DNA from: Negativicutes bacterium
GTDB taxonomy: Bacteria > Bacillota > JAAYKD01
Assembly: GCA_021372785.1 (NCBI GenBank)
Contig: JAJFTT010000071.1
Span: 25,572-89,571, forward strand
Length of the DNA stretch: 64,000 bases
Direction of reading: 5' to 3'
Shown here: positions 9,676 through 18,379 of the stretch, piece by piece
Numbering within the stretch: the stretch's first letter is position 1
Layout: each line of letters opens with the position of its first letter
The notes under the pieces: generated by a model
Seen by the model: only the letters and a program-made list of their open reading frames with translations
What the model was told of the DNA's origin: nothing
Databases searched by the model: none
Program-made: the position numbers and the translations under genes

Positions 9676-11745
9676 CTACATCCGTAAGGAAGAAGCAAAG
9701 CGGCGGGCCGCTTCTTTCAGAATTCCCTGATGCCGTTCCAGCACTTCCGGTTCGGTCAGGCTATGATCTTTTGCCCGGTATGTCAGGGCAAAAGCCAGGC
9801 TCTTAAAGCCGGGTTTGACCTGGGCGCCGGTATAAACATCAAACAAAACAACGGATTCCAGAATGTCACCGCCGTTATCCGCGATTAATTTCTGCACATC
9901 GGCGGCTGAAACCTCGTCCGGTACCAGCAAAGCCAGATCACGGTTGACCGCTTGATAGCGGGAGAGGGACTGATAGACGATGCGGGGTTGGGCGAATTGC
10001 AGAAGAGCATCCGCATTGAGCTCGGCCAGGATCACTTCTTTTTGGATATCAAAGCGTTTGAGCAGATCGGGATGCAAAACACCAAAACTGCCGATTATTT
10101 TTCCGTGCAGCCGCACCGACGCGCTGCGGAAAGGGTGAAACAGTTCCGGCTCCTGCACTGCTTCAAAAAGGAGCGGCACCCGCAGCGTATGGGCCAATTG
10201 TTCCAGCATCCCTTTCAGATGATAGAAATTCGCAGCGGCTTCCTGTTTCATCCAGCCGCTGCCAAACGGCGTTCCCACCAGCGCACAAACGAGATGCGTT
10301 TCTTCCAGCGGCAATTCCTGCAGCGGTTGGCGCTTGGCCAAATAGACCTTGCCCAGTTCATATAAGCCGAGATTGAGATTTTGCCGATTGAGATTATAGG
10401 AAATCGCCTGCAGCATGCCGGGCAGCAAACTGGTGCGCATCACCCCCTGCATTTCGCTCATCGGATTGAGAATGCGGATTACATTCCGCAGGGGATGCCG
10501 CTCATCCGGATAGACTTTCAGCAAATCCTGTTCGTTGATAAAAGAATAATTCACCATTTCATGCAGGCCGAACCGGACCATCGCCTGATGGATCAAATCG
10601 ATGTTTTTTTGGGCGGAACTCAAACCGCCCTGCGTGGTCATGCCAACCGGCAGTTCGGCAGGCAAACGATCGAAGCCGACCAAACGGGCGACTTCTTCCA
10701 CCAAATCCACTTCCAGTTCAATATCCTGCCGGCGGGTCGGCACCTGCACCTGCCAGCCTTCTGCCATTTGTTCGACCTGAAAGCCTAATCTGCGCAGCGA
10801 ATCATAAACTTTGAGATCTTCAATTGCCATTCCCAAGCGTGAGTTCAGGTAGGCGCGGCGCAAAAAGATGGAATGCTGCGTGACCGGTGCATAGTGACTG
10901 CCGGAAAGGATGATCGGATCCGGTATTCCTGCCTGCAATTGCCCGGTTAACTGAACTACCCGCTGCAGCGCTTTCTTCAATCCGTCCGGATCGACTCCTT
11001 TTTCAAAGCGAATGGCTGCCTCTGAGCGCAGGCTCATCCGATTGGCGGCACGGCGGATGAAGCGGCGCTCGAAATAGGCTGCTTCAAAGAGAATCCGTTT
11101 CGTTTGCGGTGTCACTTCACTCTGCAGCCCGCCCATCACTCCGGCGATGCCGATCGCTTTTTCAGGATCACAGATCAGGATGGTATCTGTGGTTAAGCTG
11201 CGTTCCTGACCGTCCAGCGTTTGGATCGTTTCATCCGGTCTGGCGGTTCGGACGACCACTTGATGTGCTTTTAAACAGTCAAAGTCGAAGGCATGCAGCG
11301 GCTGACCGGTTTCCAGCATAACATAATTGGTGATATCCACAATATTATTGATCCCGCGCATACCCAAGGCAGCCAGACGAGCCGACAGCCAGGCCGGCGA
11401 CGGTCCGATTTTTACATCATTCAATAACAAAGCGAGATACCAGGGACACAATTCTTCATTCTGCAGCTGAATCCGCTGCCTGTCTTCCCGAATGCTGATT
11501 TCCGGCAATTGCGGTATCACCGCTTCCATGCCAAGCACAGCGGCAACTTCGAAAGCTGCTCCCCACATGCTCAGGCAATCGGAGCGATTGGGCGTCAGAT
11601 CGAAATCCAGGATCGCGTCTCCGCCCGGCAGATAGTCCAGCGCGGCAATTTCGATACCGGCCGTGACCAGATGTTCCGCTATTTCCTGCGGCGCCGTCTG
11701 CAGACCGGGGATCAGCTCCTGTAACCAACTGTATAATACTTTCAT
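9676..11745 (-). CDS. pheT: Phenylalanyl-tRNA synthetase beta subunit, short form
   Basis: Beta chain of the alpha2-beta2 class II PheRS; binds tRNA(Phe) and carries the editing domain. The 689-residue protein is about 110 residues shorter than the usual ~800. The gap is near the N-terminus: after the first ~40 residues the sequence runs directly into LTPNRSDCLS, so the EMAP-like tRNA-binding B2 domain normally inserted there is missing. The rest is intact: B3/B4 editing region (GQPLHAFD, GIAGVMGG), B5, catalytic-like core and a C-terminal FDX-ACB anticodon-binding domain (VNRDLALLV). The gap is in frame with no sign of mutation, so this is a genuine short form. Start behind GGGGAGG, 14 bases after pheS. 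Confidence 0.95.
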   Translation of the reverse strand: MKVLYSWLQELIPGLQTAPQEIAEHLVTAGIEIAALDYLPGGDAILDFDLTPNRSDCLSMWGAAFEVAAVLGMEAVIPQLPEISIREDRQRIQLQNEELCPWYLALLLNDVKIGPSPAWLSARLAALGMRGINNIVDITNYVMLETGQPLHAFDFDCLKAHQVVVRTARPDETIQTLDGQERSLTTDTILICDPEKAIGIAGVMGGLQSEVTPQTKRILFEAAYFERRFIRRAANRMSLRSEAAIRFEKGVDPDGLKKALQRVVQLTGQLQAGIPDPIILSGSHYAPVTQHSIFLRRAYLNSRLGMAIEDLKVYDSLRRLGFQVEQMAEGWQVQVPTRRQDIELEVDLVEEVARLVGFDRLPAELPVGMTTQGGLSSAQKNIDLIHQAMVRFGLHEMVNYSFINEQDLLKVYPDERHPLRNVIRILNPMSEMQGVMRTSLLPGMLQAISYNLNRQNLNLGLYELGKVYLAKRQPLQELPLEETHLVCALVGTPFGSGWMKQEAAANFYHLKGMLEQLAHTLRVPLLFEAVQEPELFHPFRSASVRLHGKIIGSFGVLHPDLLKRFDIQKEVILAELNADALLQFAQPRIVYQSLSRYQAVNRDLALLVPDEVSAADVQKLIADNGGDILESVVLFDVYTGAQVKPGFKSLAFALTYRAKDHSLTEPEVLERHQGILKEAARRFASSLRM

Positions 11746-11759
11746 TTTGCCTGCCTCCC

Positions 11760-12788
11760 CTAAACGCGGAATTGATTCAAAAAACGCAGATCATTTTGAT
11801 ACATCTGGCGCATGTCATCGATACCGAACTTCAGCATCGCGATTCGTTCCACACCCATGCCGAAAGCAAGTCCGCTGACTGCTTCCGGATCGTAGCCGTT
11901 CATCCGCAGGACGTTGGGGTGAACCAAACCGGCGCCCAGGATCTCGATCCAACCGGACTGCTTGCAGAGATGACAGCCTTTACCGCCGCAATTAAAACAG
12001 GAAATATCCACTTCCACGCTGGGCTCTGTGAAAGGGAAAAAGCTGGGGCGCAAACGAATCTCCCGCTCAACCCCGAACATCAGCCGGGCAAAGGAAAGTA
12101 AAATGCCTTTCAGTGTCGCCAGAGAAACGTTTTGATCCACATAAAGGCCTTCCACCTGATGGAACATCGGCGTATGCGTTGCATCCTCATCGCGGCGATA
12201 AACTTTGCCGGGAACAATGATCTTGATCGGCAGATTCGGCGCCATGGCTTCCATGCTACGTGCCTGCATCGGTGAAGTTTGCGTCCGCAGCAGCAGATCT
12301 TCGGTAATATAAAAGGTATCCTGCATTTCGCGGGCGGGATGATCGAGCGGGATATTCAAAGCCTGAAAATCATAATAGTCCGTTTCAATCTCCGGTCCTT
12401 CGGCAATCGTAAAACCAAGTCCGATAAAAATCTCTTTAATTTCTTTTAAGATCAAGCTGATGGGATGCATGCTGCCGGCAAGAAAAGGGTAGCCGGGCAA
12501 TGTGATGTCGATCCGCTCCGACTGCAGTTTGACCGCCTGTTCTTTTTGGCGGAAGATTTCCAGCCTTTCTGTCAAATTCTCTTCTAAGGTTTGCCGTATT
12601 TCATTGGCAATCTGCCCGAATTGCGGTCTGTCCTCCTCCGGCAGCTTACCCATTTGCCGTAAAATCGTGGTAAGCTTGCCTTTCTTTCCCAAATACGCTA
12701 CTTTAAAATCATTCAATTCCTGAGAATTCTGCAATTGCTTTAATTGTTCCAGCGCTTCCTCGCGCAATTCCATCAGGCTCTTTAACAC
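11760..12788 (-). CDS. pheS: Phenylalanyl-tRNA synthetase alpha subunit
   Basis: Catalytic alpha chain of PheRS, charging tRNA(Phe) with phenylalanine. Class II motifs are clear: motif 2 region [10 protein letters not shown] and [10 protein letters not shown], motif 3 [14 protein letters not shown]; the N-terminal coiled coil contacts tRNA. The start is a GTG at 12788 preceded by AAGGAGG with eight bases spacing, giving 342 residues, a normal length; the longer frame from TTG at 12812 begins upstream of that ribosome-binding site and overlaps the terminator of the T-box leader. First gene of the operon and the direct target of the T-box at 12811-13109. Confidence 0.96.
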   Translation of the reverse strand: MLKSLMELREEALEQLKQLQNSQELNDFKVAYLGKKGKLTTILRQMGKLPEEDRPQFGQIANEIRQTLEENLTERLEIFRQKEQAVKLQSERIDITLPGYPFLAGSMHPISLILKEIKEIFIGLGFTIAEGPEIETDYYDFQALNIPLDHPAREMQDTFYITEDLLLRTQTSPMQARSMEAMAPNLPIKIIVPGKVYRRDEDATHTPMFHQVEGLYVDQNVSLATLKGILLSFARLMFGVEREIRLRPSFFPFTEPSVEVDISCFNCGGKGCHLCKQSGWIEILGAGLVHPNVLRMNGYDPEAVSGLAFGMGVERIAMLKFGIDDMRQMYQNDLRFLNQFRV

Positions 12789-12810
12789 GGCTTTCTCCTC
12801 CTTCAATTTC

Positions 12811-13109
12811 AAATAAAAAAGAGACCTCCACCCCCAAAGGGGCGAAATCTCTTCGCGGTACCACCCTTGAATCCATCCGCTGAAAACTTTGCCTGCAAAA
12901 TGATCAGCCGAATAGCCTCATAGCTTGTGATAACGGCACAACCGACTGCATCTACTCCGGAGTTCTTTTGAAAAACTCTTTGTTCAACGCGGCAGCTCCC
13001 AAAGTGAACTTCCCTTTTGCACTGCGCCGACGGTTCTCAATCCACGACCGCCGCTCCCTGTAACGTGTCGACAAAAGCTACTCTCTTTGATCTTTGCTTT
13101 TCGCTTATA
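12811..13109 (-). promoter_or_regulatory. T-box leader (tRNA-Phe sensing) of pheST
   Basis: Transcription-attenuating T-box. The conserved T-box sequence AGGGTGGTACCGCG is at 12854-12867, followed by a GC-rich terminator stem and a T run (12811-12852). A UUC triplet at 13006-13008, next to the base of stem I and followed by A, fits the Phe specifier. Uncharged tRNA(Phe) is expected to favour the antiterminator and read-through into pheS-pheT-U32-mutS2. Confidence 0.95.
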
Positions 13110-13115
13110 CTGCTT

Positions 13116-13144
13116 AAAATAGCATAAAACCGCTGCAATTGCAA
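13116..13144 (-). promoter_or_regulatory. Promoter of the pheST T-box operon
   Basis: Minus-strand TTGCAA (13139-13144), 17 bases, TATTTT (13116-13121) with a TGN extended -10 element directly upstream of the -10 box. Confidence 0.65.
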
Positions 13145-13149
13145 GTGGT

Positions 13150-13944
13150 TCAGGGCTGATTCGGCATCATTTTAAAGAGAAGAATTCCGGTTGCCACCGC
13201 AACATTCAGCGATTCCGCCGGCCCGATCATCGGAATGGTCAGCCGATAATCGGCAGCCTGTAAAAGCGAGTCGGAAATTCCCTGACCTTCATTGCCGACG
13301 GCCAGGGCGAGCGGTTGCTTCAGCCAGGGCTGATCGGCCAATGCAATGCCGCCGGTCAGTGCCGTTGCAACTAAGGGCAAATGCAATTCCTGCAGCCGGC
13401 GGATGATTGCCGCTTCACTCTCGGCTTCCATCACCAGCAGCTGGAAGATTGAACCGGCGGAAGCCCGGATTACTTTATCACTCCAAGGGTCGACACTGCC
13501 GGGCAGAAAGACGACAGCAGCAAAACCAAACGCCGCCGCACTGCGCAAAGCCGTACCGGCGTTACCGGGATCCTGCACGCGGTCGAGCAGCAGAATCCGC
13601 ATCGCTGCCTGCAGCTCCTGCAGAGGATGCCTGGCAGGTGCGATGGCTGCAACGATTCCCTGGCTGGTTTCGGTCTGGCTCAGCGCTTCGATGATGCGCT
13701 GACTGACCCGATAAACAGGCACACCCGCGCCGCTCAGCTGCCGGCAGAACCCGGCAATGCGCGCTTTCTCCAGCGCAGCTGCTGTGACAAACAGCGTGTC
13801 GAACTGCGCCGCGGCAGAGTAAGCCGCCTCCAGACTGCGAATGCCTTCACATAAGAAAAGATTGCTTTGCCGGCGCGCTTTTTTTTGCCGCAGTTTGCGC
13901 ATTTCCTGGATCAGGGGATTCTGCATGGATAGAAGGTCCTGCAT
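13150..13944 (-). CDS. TrmH/SpoU family RNA 2'-O-methyltransferase
   Basis: SAM-dependent ribose methyltransferase of the SPOUT class, acting on rRNA or tRNA. The 264-residue protein has an N-terminal L30e-like substrate-binding part (1-100) and a C-terminal knotted catalytic domain with all three SpoU motifs: DRVQDPGNAGT, VGNEGQGIS and PMIGPAESLNVAVA. It resembles YsgA, which sits near rplT and pheS in many Bacillota; the exact nucleotide is not known. It follows rplT after a terminator and therefore depends on read-through or an unseen promoter. A GGCGG element lies nine bases before the chosen ATG. Confidence 0.92.
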   Translation of the reverse strand: MQDLLSMQNPLIQEMRKLRQKKARRQSNLFLCEGIRSLEAAYSAAAQFDTLFVTAAALEKARIAGFCRQLSGAGVPVYRVSQRIIEALSQTETSQGIVAAIAPARHPLQELQAAMRILLLDRVQDPGNAGTALRSAAAFGFAAVVFLPGSVDPWSDKVIRASAGSIFQLLVMEAESEAAIIRRLQELHLPLVATALTGGIALADQPWLKQPLALAVGNEGQGISDSLLQAADYRLTIPMIGPAESLNVAVATGILLFKMMPNQP

Positions 13945-13962
13945 GCGAATGCCGCCTTTCTG

Positions 13963-14011
13963 AGAAAAAAACCGCGGTTCGTCAAACGATTGTTCAACAA
14001 TAACGCGGTTA
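13963..14011 (-). terminator. Terminator of infC-rpmI-rplT
   Basis: Minus-strand arms AACCGCG (rc of 14004-14010) and CGCGGTT (rc of 13970-13976) enclose a loop that can itself fold; at least six T residues follow (13964-13969). It begins six bases after the rplT stop. Confidence 0.75.
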
Positions 14012-14016
14012 ATTGA

Positions 14017-14373
14017 CTATTTCGCTAATTCAACTTTGGCTACTTCCACGAACTGCACAAAACCGTTCATATCACTGATTGCCAAATCAGCCAGCATTTT
14101 GCGGTTTACTTCGACATTGGCTTTTTTCAGGCCATTGATCATGCGGCTGTAGGAAAGGCCGTTCATACGGGCGGCAGCGTTGATGCGGGCGATCCATAAC
14201 TTACGAAAATCGCGTTTACGCACACGACGGTCACGGCGCGCATAAAAACCCGCCTTCATGACGGCTTGGTTTGCTACTCTGAATTGCTTGCTTTTAGAAC
14301 CCCTGTAGCCACGGGCCAGCTTTAAGATTTTCCCATGTTTGCGATGGGAAATCATACCGCGTTTTATTCTCAT
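14017..14373 (-). CDS. rplT: 50S ribosomal protein L20
   Basis: Large-subunit protein L20, 118 residues, essential early assembly factor of the 50S subunit and the autogenous repressor of the infC-rpmI-rplT operon in Bacillus and E. coli. Very basic N-terminal half ([15 protein letters not shown]) and the conserved LWIARINAA and YSRMINGL stretches are diagnostic. AAGGAGG lies ten bases before the ATG. Last gene of the operon, 34 bases after rpmI. Confidence 0.98.
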   Translation of the reverse strand: MRIKRGMISHRKHGKILKLARGYRGSKSKQFRVANQAVMKAGFYARRDRRVRKRDFRKLWIARINAAARMNGLSYSRMINGLKKANVEVNRKMLADLAISDMNGFVQFVEVAKVELAK

Positions 14374-14407
14374 TGTTGTTCTTCCTCCTTATAACATACT
14401 TATCTCT

Positions 14408-14605
14408 TTAAAGATAAGGAATCAAACGGCTCATCGTGCGTTGATCGGTTTTATCGACAACGGTTGAAAAACGCAATTGGCGTTTTTGCTTGGCAGACTT
14501 GCACAACGCTTTATGGCGGTGATAAGCATGTTTACGGGTCACTAAACCGGTGCCGGTTTTACGGAGGCGCTTTGCGGCTCCTCTGTGTGTCTTAATCTTA
14601 GGCAT
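14408..14605 (-). CDS. rpmI: 50S ribosomal protein L35
   Basis: Large-subunit protein L35, 65 residues, highly basic, with the usual opening [13 protein letters not shown] and the HAYHRHK stretch. AAGGAG precedes the ATG. Middle gene of infC-rpmI-rplT, controlled with its neighbours by the leader at 15149-15305. Confidence 0.98.
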   Translation of the reverse strand: MPKIKTHRGAAKRLRKTGTGLVTRKHAYHRHKALCKSAKQKRQLRFSTVVDKTDQRTMSRLIPYL

Positions 14606-14638
14606 AATAAAAAACTCCTTCCTTAGTAAAGAACTTTC

Positions 14639-15148
14639 CTATTTCGGTGCGATAATCATGATCATATTGCGGCCTTCCATGCGGGCCGGTTTTTCAATCA
14701 CACCCACTTCGGCGACGCCTTCAGCCAATTTATCCAGGGCAATCTTGCCCAAACCGGCATGAGCGATTTCACGGCCGCGAAAACGAACCGTTGCTTTCAC
14801 TTTGTCACCGTCCTGCAAAAAACGGACACAGGCTTTCATCTTGACTTCCAAATCATGATCCTCGATGGTTGGGGTGACCCGAACCTCCTTAATGTTGATC
14901 ACTTTTTGTTTTTTCTTGGCTTCCCGGTCCTGTTTGCTCTGTTCATATCTGAACTTGCCGTAATCCATGATGCGGCATACCGGCGGAACGGCCGCTGCGG
15001 CCACACGAACGAGGTCTAAACTACGCTCTTGCGCTAAGCGTATCGCGTCTCTGATGCTCAAAATACCCAATTGTTCGCCGTTTTCATCAATGACACGAAC
15101 TTCTCTGGCCTTAATGTCCTCGTTAATCTGGTGTCCCTTATTATTGAT
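14639..15148 (-). CDS. infC: Translation initiation factor IF-3 (AUC start)
   Basis: IF-3 binds the 30S subunit, blocks premature joining of 50S and checks the start codon. The first in-frame ATG/GTG-type start would remove the conserved N-terminal strand, but the frame continues upstream to encode INEDIKAREVRVIDENGEQ, matching the family N-terminus. The only start candidate correctly spaced (eight bases) behind AGGAGG (15157-15162) is ATC at 15148, giving 169 residues. Rare AUU/AUC/AUA starts are a known feature of infC and allow IF-3 to limit its own synthesis. An ATT seven codons later is a weaker alternative. The C-domain (PVCRIMDYGKF, RFRGREI) is intact. Confidence 0.95.
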   Translation of the reverse strand: MNNKGHQINEDIKAREVRVIDENGEQLGILSIRDAIRLAQERSLDLVRVAAAAVPPVCRIMDYGKFRYEQSKQDREAKKKQKVINIKEVRVTPTIEDHDLEVKMKACVRFLQDGDKVKATVRFRGREIAHAGLGKIALDKLAEGVAEVGVIEKPARMEGRNMIMIIAPK

Positions 15149-15305
15149 ACCTCACACCTCCTGTGAATTCTTCTGCCATCCATACATAGAAAAAGCGCGG
15201 GTAAATCACCCGCGCAGAAAATCCCCTCATAATGATGAGAAATCCATATTTACCCGGTCTGGTTAACCGCCGGGTGAGAAGCGGATGGCCTCTTCTTGAT
15301 GCTTA
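15149..15305 (-). promoter_or_regulatory. Candidate L20-type attenuating leader of infC-rpmI-rplT
   Basis: The leader between promoter and infC folds into stacked hairpins: a CACCCGG/CCGGGT element (about 15248-15280), a short stem with UCAUCAU/AUGAUGA-like pairing (about 15226-15242), and an intrinsic terminator made of GCGCGGGT/ACCCGCGC (15195-15215) plus five T residues. Position and layout match L20 autoregulatory leaders of Bacillota, where free L20 promotes premature termination. Assignment to that family is by position and structure; I could not run a covariance search. Confidence 0.7.
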
Positions 15306-15308
15306 TAA

Positions 15309-15337
15309 AGTATAACAGATGACAGACAGGCTGTCAA
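15309..15337 (-). promoter_or_regulatory. Promoter of infC-rpmI-rplT
   Basis: Consensus -35 TTGACA (15332-15337), 17 bases, TATACT (15309-15314) on the minus strand; it lies just downstream of glyS, so glyS transcripts may also enter the operon. Confidence 0.9.
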
Positions 15338-15378
15338 GCGCTTATTTTTTTAAATGCCGCAGTACTAAAATTGCAGGT

Positions 15379-16779
15379 TCAGAAGGCCAGATGTTCTGCC
15401 AGCCAAGCTTTCAACTGATCCGTTGGAATGCGGATCTGTTCCATTGAATCCCGCATCCGCACCGTCACACAGTGATCTTCTTCGGTTTGGAAATCCAGAG
15501 TGACACAAAAAGGCGTACCGGCTTCATCCCAGCGGCGATAACGTTTGCCGATGCTGCCGGCTTCATCGTATTCTACCTGCCATTCCTTGCGCAGCTGACG
15601 GAACAGAGCCTCGGCGGGTGCGGCTAACTTCTTGGAGAGCGGCAGAATCGCCACCTTGACCGGTGCCAAAGCCGGATGCAGATGCAAGATCTGACGGACA
15701 TCACCGTCGGGCAGTCGTTCCTCATCATAGGCATTGGCTAGAAACATCAGCGTCAGACGTTCCACACTGACAGAAGGTTCGATGCAATAAGGCAGATACT
15801 TTTCATTGGTTTTTGGATCCAGAACCCGCAGATCCTTACCGGAGTGCTGCTGATGTACACGCAGATCATAATCGCTGCGATGGGCAATCCCCCATAATTC
15901 ACCCCAGCCAAACGGGAACAGATACTCAATATCCGTGGTCGCTTTGGCATAATGCGCCAATTCTTTGCTGTCATGATCCCGCATACGCAGCTGTTCCGGC
16001 TTTGCTCCCAGGCTGATCAGAAAGTCATAGCAGAATTGCCGCCAATAGGCGAACCACTGCCTATCCTCGCTGTCTTCGCCAATTCCCGGTTTGCAGAAGA
16101 ATTCCAATTCCATTTGTTCAATTTCTCTGACCCGAAAGATAAAGTTACCGGGTGTGATTTCATTACGGAAAGCTTTACCGATCTGCCCGATGCCGAAGGG
16201 GGGTTTGCGCCGGCTGGAAATCAGGACATTTTTAAAGTTGACAAAAATCCCCTGCGCCGTCTCCGGCCGCAAATAGACCAAAGAATTGCTGTCGTCGGTC
16301 ACCCCCTGATGCGTTTGGAACATTAAGTTGAACTGACGGATATCGGTATAATCTACGGCGCCGCACTGCGGACAGGCAATCTGATGCTCTTCGATATAGC
16401 GCTGCATTTCTTCATTGCTCCAGCCATCGGCGGAAAAATACTCGCCGTTTCCGGCAGCGTAATCTTCAATTAGCTTATCCGCCCGATAGCGGCTTTTGCA
16501 TTTGCGACAATCCATCAGGGGATCGGAAAAACCGCCGACATGGCCGGAAGCCACCCAGGTTTCCGGATTCATCAGGATGCCCGCATCCAAACCGACATTG
16601 CTGTCTGTTTCCTGAATGAATTTCTTCCACCAGATTTTCTTGATGTTATTCTTTAGTTCCACACCCAAAGGACCATAGTCCCAGGTGTTGGCCAGCCCGC
16701 CGTAGATATCCGAACCGGGATAGACGTAACCTCTGATCTTACAGAGCGCCACCAGTTTATCCATTGTCACTTCTGTCAT
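15379..16779 (-). CDS. glyS: Glycyl-tRNA synthetase, homodimeric type
   Basis: Class II synthetase of the alpha2 type that attaches glycine to tRNA(Gly). The 466-residue length and the motifs [18 protein letters not shown] (N-terminus), [22 protein letters not shown] and EPSVSVERL are characteristic; a zinc-like CRKCKS/CPQCG cysteine set is present in the insertion. C-terminal anticodon-binding domain occupies the last ~100 residues. This is the eukaryote-like form and not the alpha2-beta2 GlyQ/GlyS pair. Last gene of the alaS-trmL-trpS-glyS run, 20 bases after trpS. No T-box of its own is visible. Confidence 0.96.
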   Translation of the reverse strand: MTEVTMDKLVALCKIRGYVYPGSDIYGGLANTWDYGPLGVELKNNIKKIWWKKFIQETDSNVGLDAGILMNPETWVASGHVGGFSDPLMDCRKCKSRYRADKLIEDYAAGNGEYFSADGWSNEEMQRYIEEHQIACPQCGAVDYTDIRQFNLMFQTHQGVTDDSNSLVYLRPETAQGIFVNFKNVLISSRRKPPFGIGQIGKAFRNEITPGNFIFRVREIEQMELEFFCKPGIGEDSEDRQWFAYWRQFCYDFLISLGAKPEQLRMRDHDSKELAHYAKATTDIEYLFPFGWGELWGIAHRSDYDLRVHQQHSGKDLRVLDPKTNEKYLPYCIEPSVSVERLTLMFLANAYDEERLPDGDVRQILHLHPALAPVKVAILPLSKKLAAPAEALFRQLRKEWQVEYDEAGSIGKRYRRWDEAGTPFCVTLDFQTEEDHCVTVRMRDSMEQIRIPTDQLKAWLAEHLAF

Positions 16780-16799
16780 TTTTGCTGCTCCGTTCCTTC

Positions 16800-17795
16800 T
16801 TATTTAAAATAAGAAATCCGCATGGCATCGCGGACTTCCCGCATTGTCTCTTTGGCAACTTCCTCGGCGCGCCGCGTGCCGGCCATCAGGATCTCATCCA
16901 ACAATTGCGGTTGATTCTGATAAGGAATCCGCCGCTCCCGCATCGGCTCCAGCAATTCGTTAAGTTTGGCGGTCAGGCGTTTTTTGCAGGCTACGCAGCC
17001 CATCCTGCCGGCTTTGCAATCCTCACAGATTTCCGCTGATTCTTCCGCGTTAAAGGTTTGATGATATAAGTAAACGGTACAAACAGCAGGGTGCCCCGGA
17101 TCGGTTGCCCGGATGCGTTCCGGATCCGTCACGGCCTTATTGATCTGCGCGGCGACTTCTTTGGCGCTGTCGGATAAGTAGATGCAATTATCCAGGCTTT
17201 TGGACATCTTGGCTTTGCCGTCCAGACCAGGCAAGCGGCCGACTTTGCCAACCAGCCCCTCCGGTACAACCAGAACCGGCGCATACAGTTCATTGAAGCG
17301 GCGGGCGATTTTCCGCGTCAGCTCGATATGAGGCATTTGGTCCTGACCGACCGGCACCAGGTCTGCTTTACAGAACGTAATATCCGCTGCCTGTGAAACG
17401 GGATAACCGAGAAAGCCGTAATTCAGGTCATGATAACCGTACTGTTCCGCTTCCGTTTTGATGGTAGGGTTATGGCGCAGCACATTGACGGAAACAAAAT
17501 TGCCGTAAAACATGGTCAGTTCGGCCAGCTGCGGAATCATGGATTGGATAAAAATCGTGGCGATCGCGGGATCAATTCCGATTGCCATATAATCTTCGGT
17601 GACTTGACGGATGGAAGCCGCCAGGCGCTCCGGCTGATCCCAATTGGTCGTCAGCGCCTGCGTGTCGGCGATAATCAGAAATGTATCATATTCATGCTGC
17701 AATGCCACACGATTGGCCAGCGAGCCGACATAATGGCCTAAGTGCAATTTTCCGGTTGGCCGATCACCGGTGAGAATTCTTTTTTGCTGTTTCAT
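16800..17795 (-). CDS. trpS: Tryptophanyl-tRNA synthetase with four-cysteine motif
   Basis: Class I synthetase charging tRNA(Trp). The HIGH-type signature is HLGHYVGS near residue 18 and the KMSKS loop is intact near residue 196. Unusual for a TrpRS is a cysteine set in the C-terminal helical domain: Cys239, Cys260, Cys267 and Cys270 (C-x20-C-x6-C-x2-C, with an extra Cys257). The Thermotoga maritima enzyme uses an almost identically placed C-x22-C-x6-C-x2-C to hold a [4Fe-4S] cluster near the anticodon-binding region, so this protein likely does too (inference). Start has AAAGGA upstream; 331 residues, normal length. Confidence 0.96.
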   Translation of the reverse strand: MKQQKRILTGDRPTGKLHLGHYVGSLANRVALQHEYDTFLIIADTQALTTNWDQPERLAASIRQVTEDYMAIGIDPAIATIFIQSMIPQLAELTMFYGNFVSVNVLRHNPTIKTEAEQYGYHDLNYGFLGYPVSQAADITFCKADLVPVGQDQMPHIELTRKIARRFNELYAPVLVVPEGLVGKVGRLPGLDGKAKMSKSLDNCIYLSDSAKEVAAQINKAVTDPERIRATDPGHPAVCTVYLYHQTFNAEESAEICEDCKAGRMGCVACKKRLTAKLNELLEPMRERRIPYQNQPQLLDEILMAGTRRAEEVAKETMREVRDAMRISYFK

Positions 17796-17825
17796 CTTGA
17801 TTCCTTTCTTTTGCTGTAATCGGGA

Positions 17826-18311
17826 TCAGATTTCTCCGTCGCAGAGCTGATCAAACCCGGTTTGACGCAAGGCTTCGAAGAGGATTATCGCTACCGCATT
17901 GGATAAGTTGAGTGATCGCGTTTCGGCTAAAATCGGGATACGGATATTATGATCCGGCTTGAGACTCAAAACCTCCGGCGGCAATCCTCTGGTTTCCGGT
18001 CCGAAAACCAGAAAATCTTCATCCCGATATGCCATATGATGATAGGCGGTATGCCCTTTGGTGGTAGCAAAGAACATGCGTTTGCCGGTGTAGGTTTGCA
18101 GGAAAGCCTGCCAGTCCTGATGGATTTCCAGGCGCAGATACTGCCAATAGTCCAGACCTGCACGCTTCAGGTATTTGTCTTCTAAGGAAAACCCCAACGG
18201 TTTGACCAAATGCAGCACCGAGTCGGTTGCCGCACAGAGTCTGGCAATGTTGCCGGTATTGGGTGGAATTTCCGGCTGATAGAGCACAATATGGATTGAC
18301 ATTTTGCTCAC
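17826..18311 (-). CDS. trmL: tRNA (cytidine/uridine-34 2'-O)-methyltransferase TrmL
   Basis: SPOUT methyltransferase that methylates the ribose of wobble C34/U34 of tRNA(Leu) isoacceptors. The 161-residue single-domain length and motifs HIVLYQPEIPPNTGNIARLC, FGPETRGLP and ETRSLNLSNAVAI identify the YibK/TrmL group. The likely start is GTG at 18311 (GGGGA five bases upstream); an ATG three codons later is possible. It sits between alaS and trpS, in keeping with the translation theme of the cluster. Confidence 0.93.
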   Translation of the reverse strand: MSKMSIHIVLYQPEIPPNTGNIARLCAATDSVLHLVKPLGFSLEDKYLKRAGLDYWQYLRLEIHQDWQAFLQTYTGKRMFFATTKGHTAYHHMAYRDEDFLVFGPETRGLPPEVLSLKPDHNIRIPILAETRSLNLSNAVAIILFEALRQTGFDQLCDGEI

Positions 18312-18332
18312 ATTCTTCCCCTGGTATTTCCG

Positions 18333-18369
18333 GGCGGCGCAGGCTTACTGCACCAAAGCCTGCGCCGCC
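18333..18369 (-). repeat. GC-rich perfect inverted repeat between alaS and trmL
   Basis: A 14-bp perfect stem (18333-18346 with 18356-18369) and 9-base loop fills the short gap after the alaS stop. No T run follows on either strand, so it is not a standard intrinsic terminator; it may protect the 3' end of alaS mRNA or slow polymerase. Confidence 0.7.
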
Positions 18370-18379
18370 GCAGACAGAA

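Noticed and set aside
18333..18369. Intrinsic terminator of alaS
   Set aside because: No U tract follows on the minus strand.
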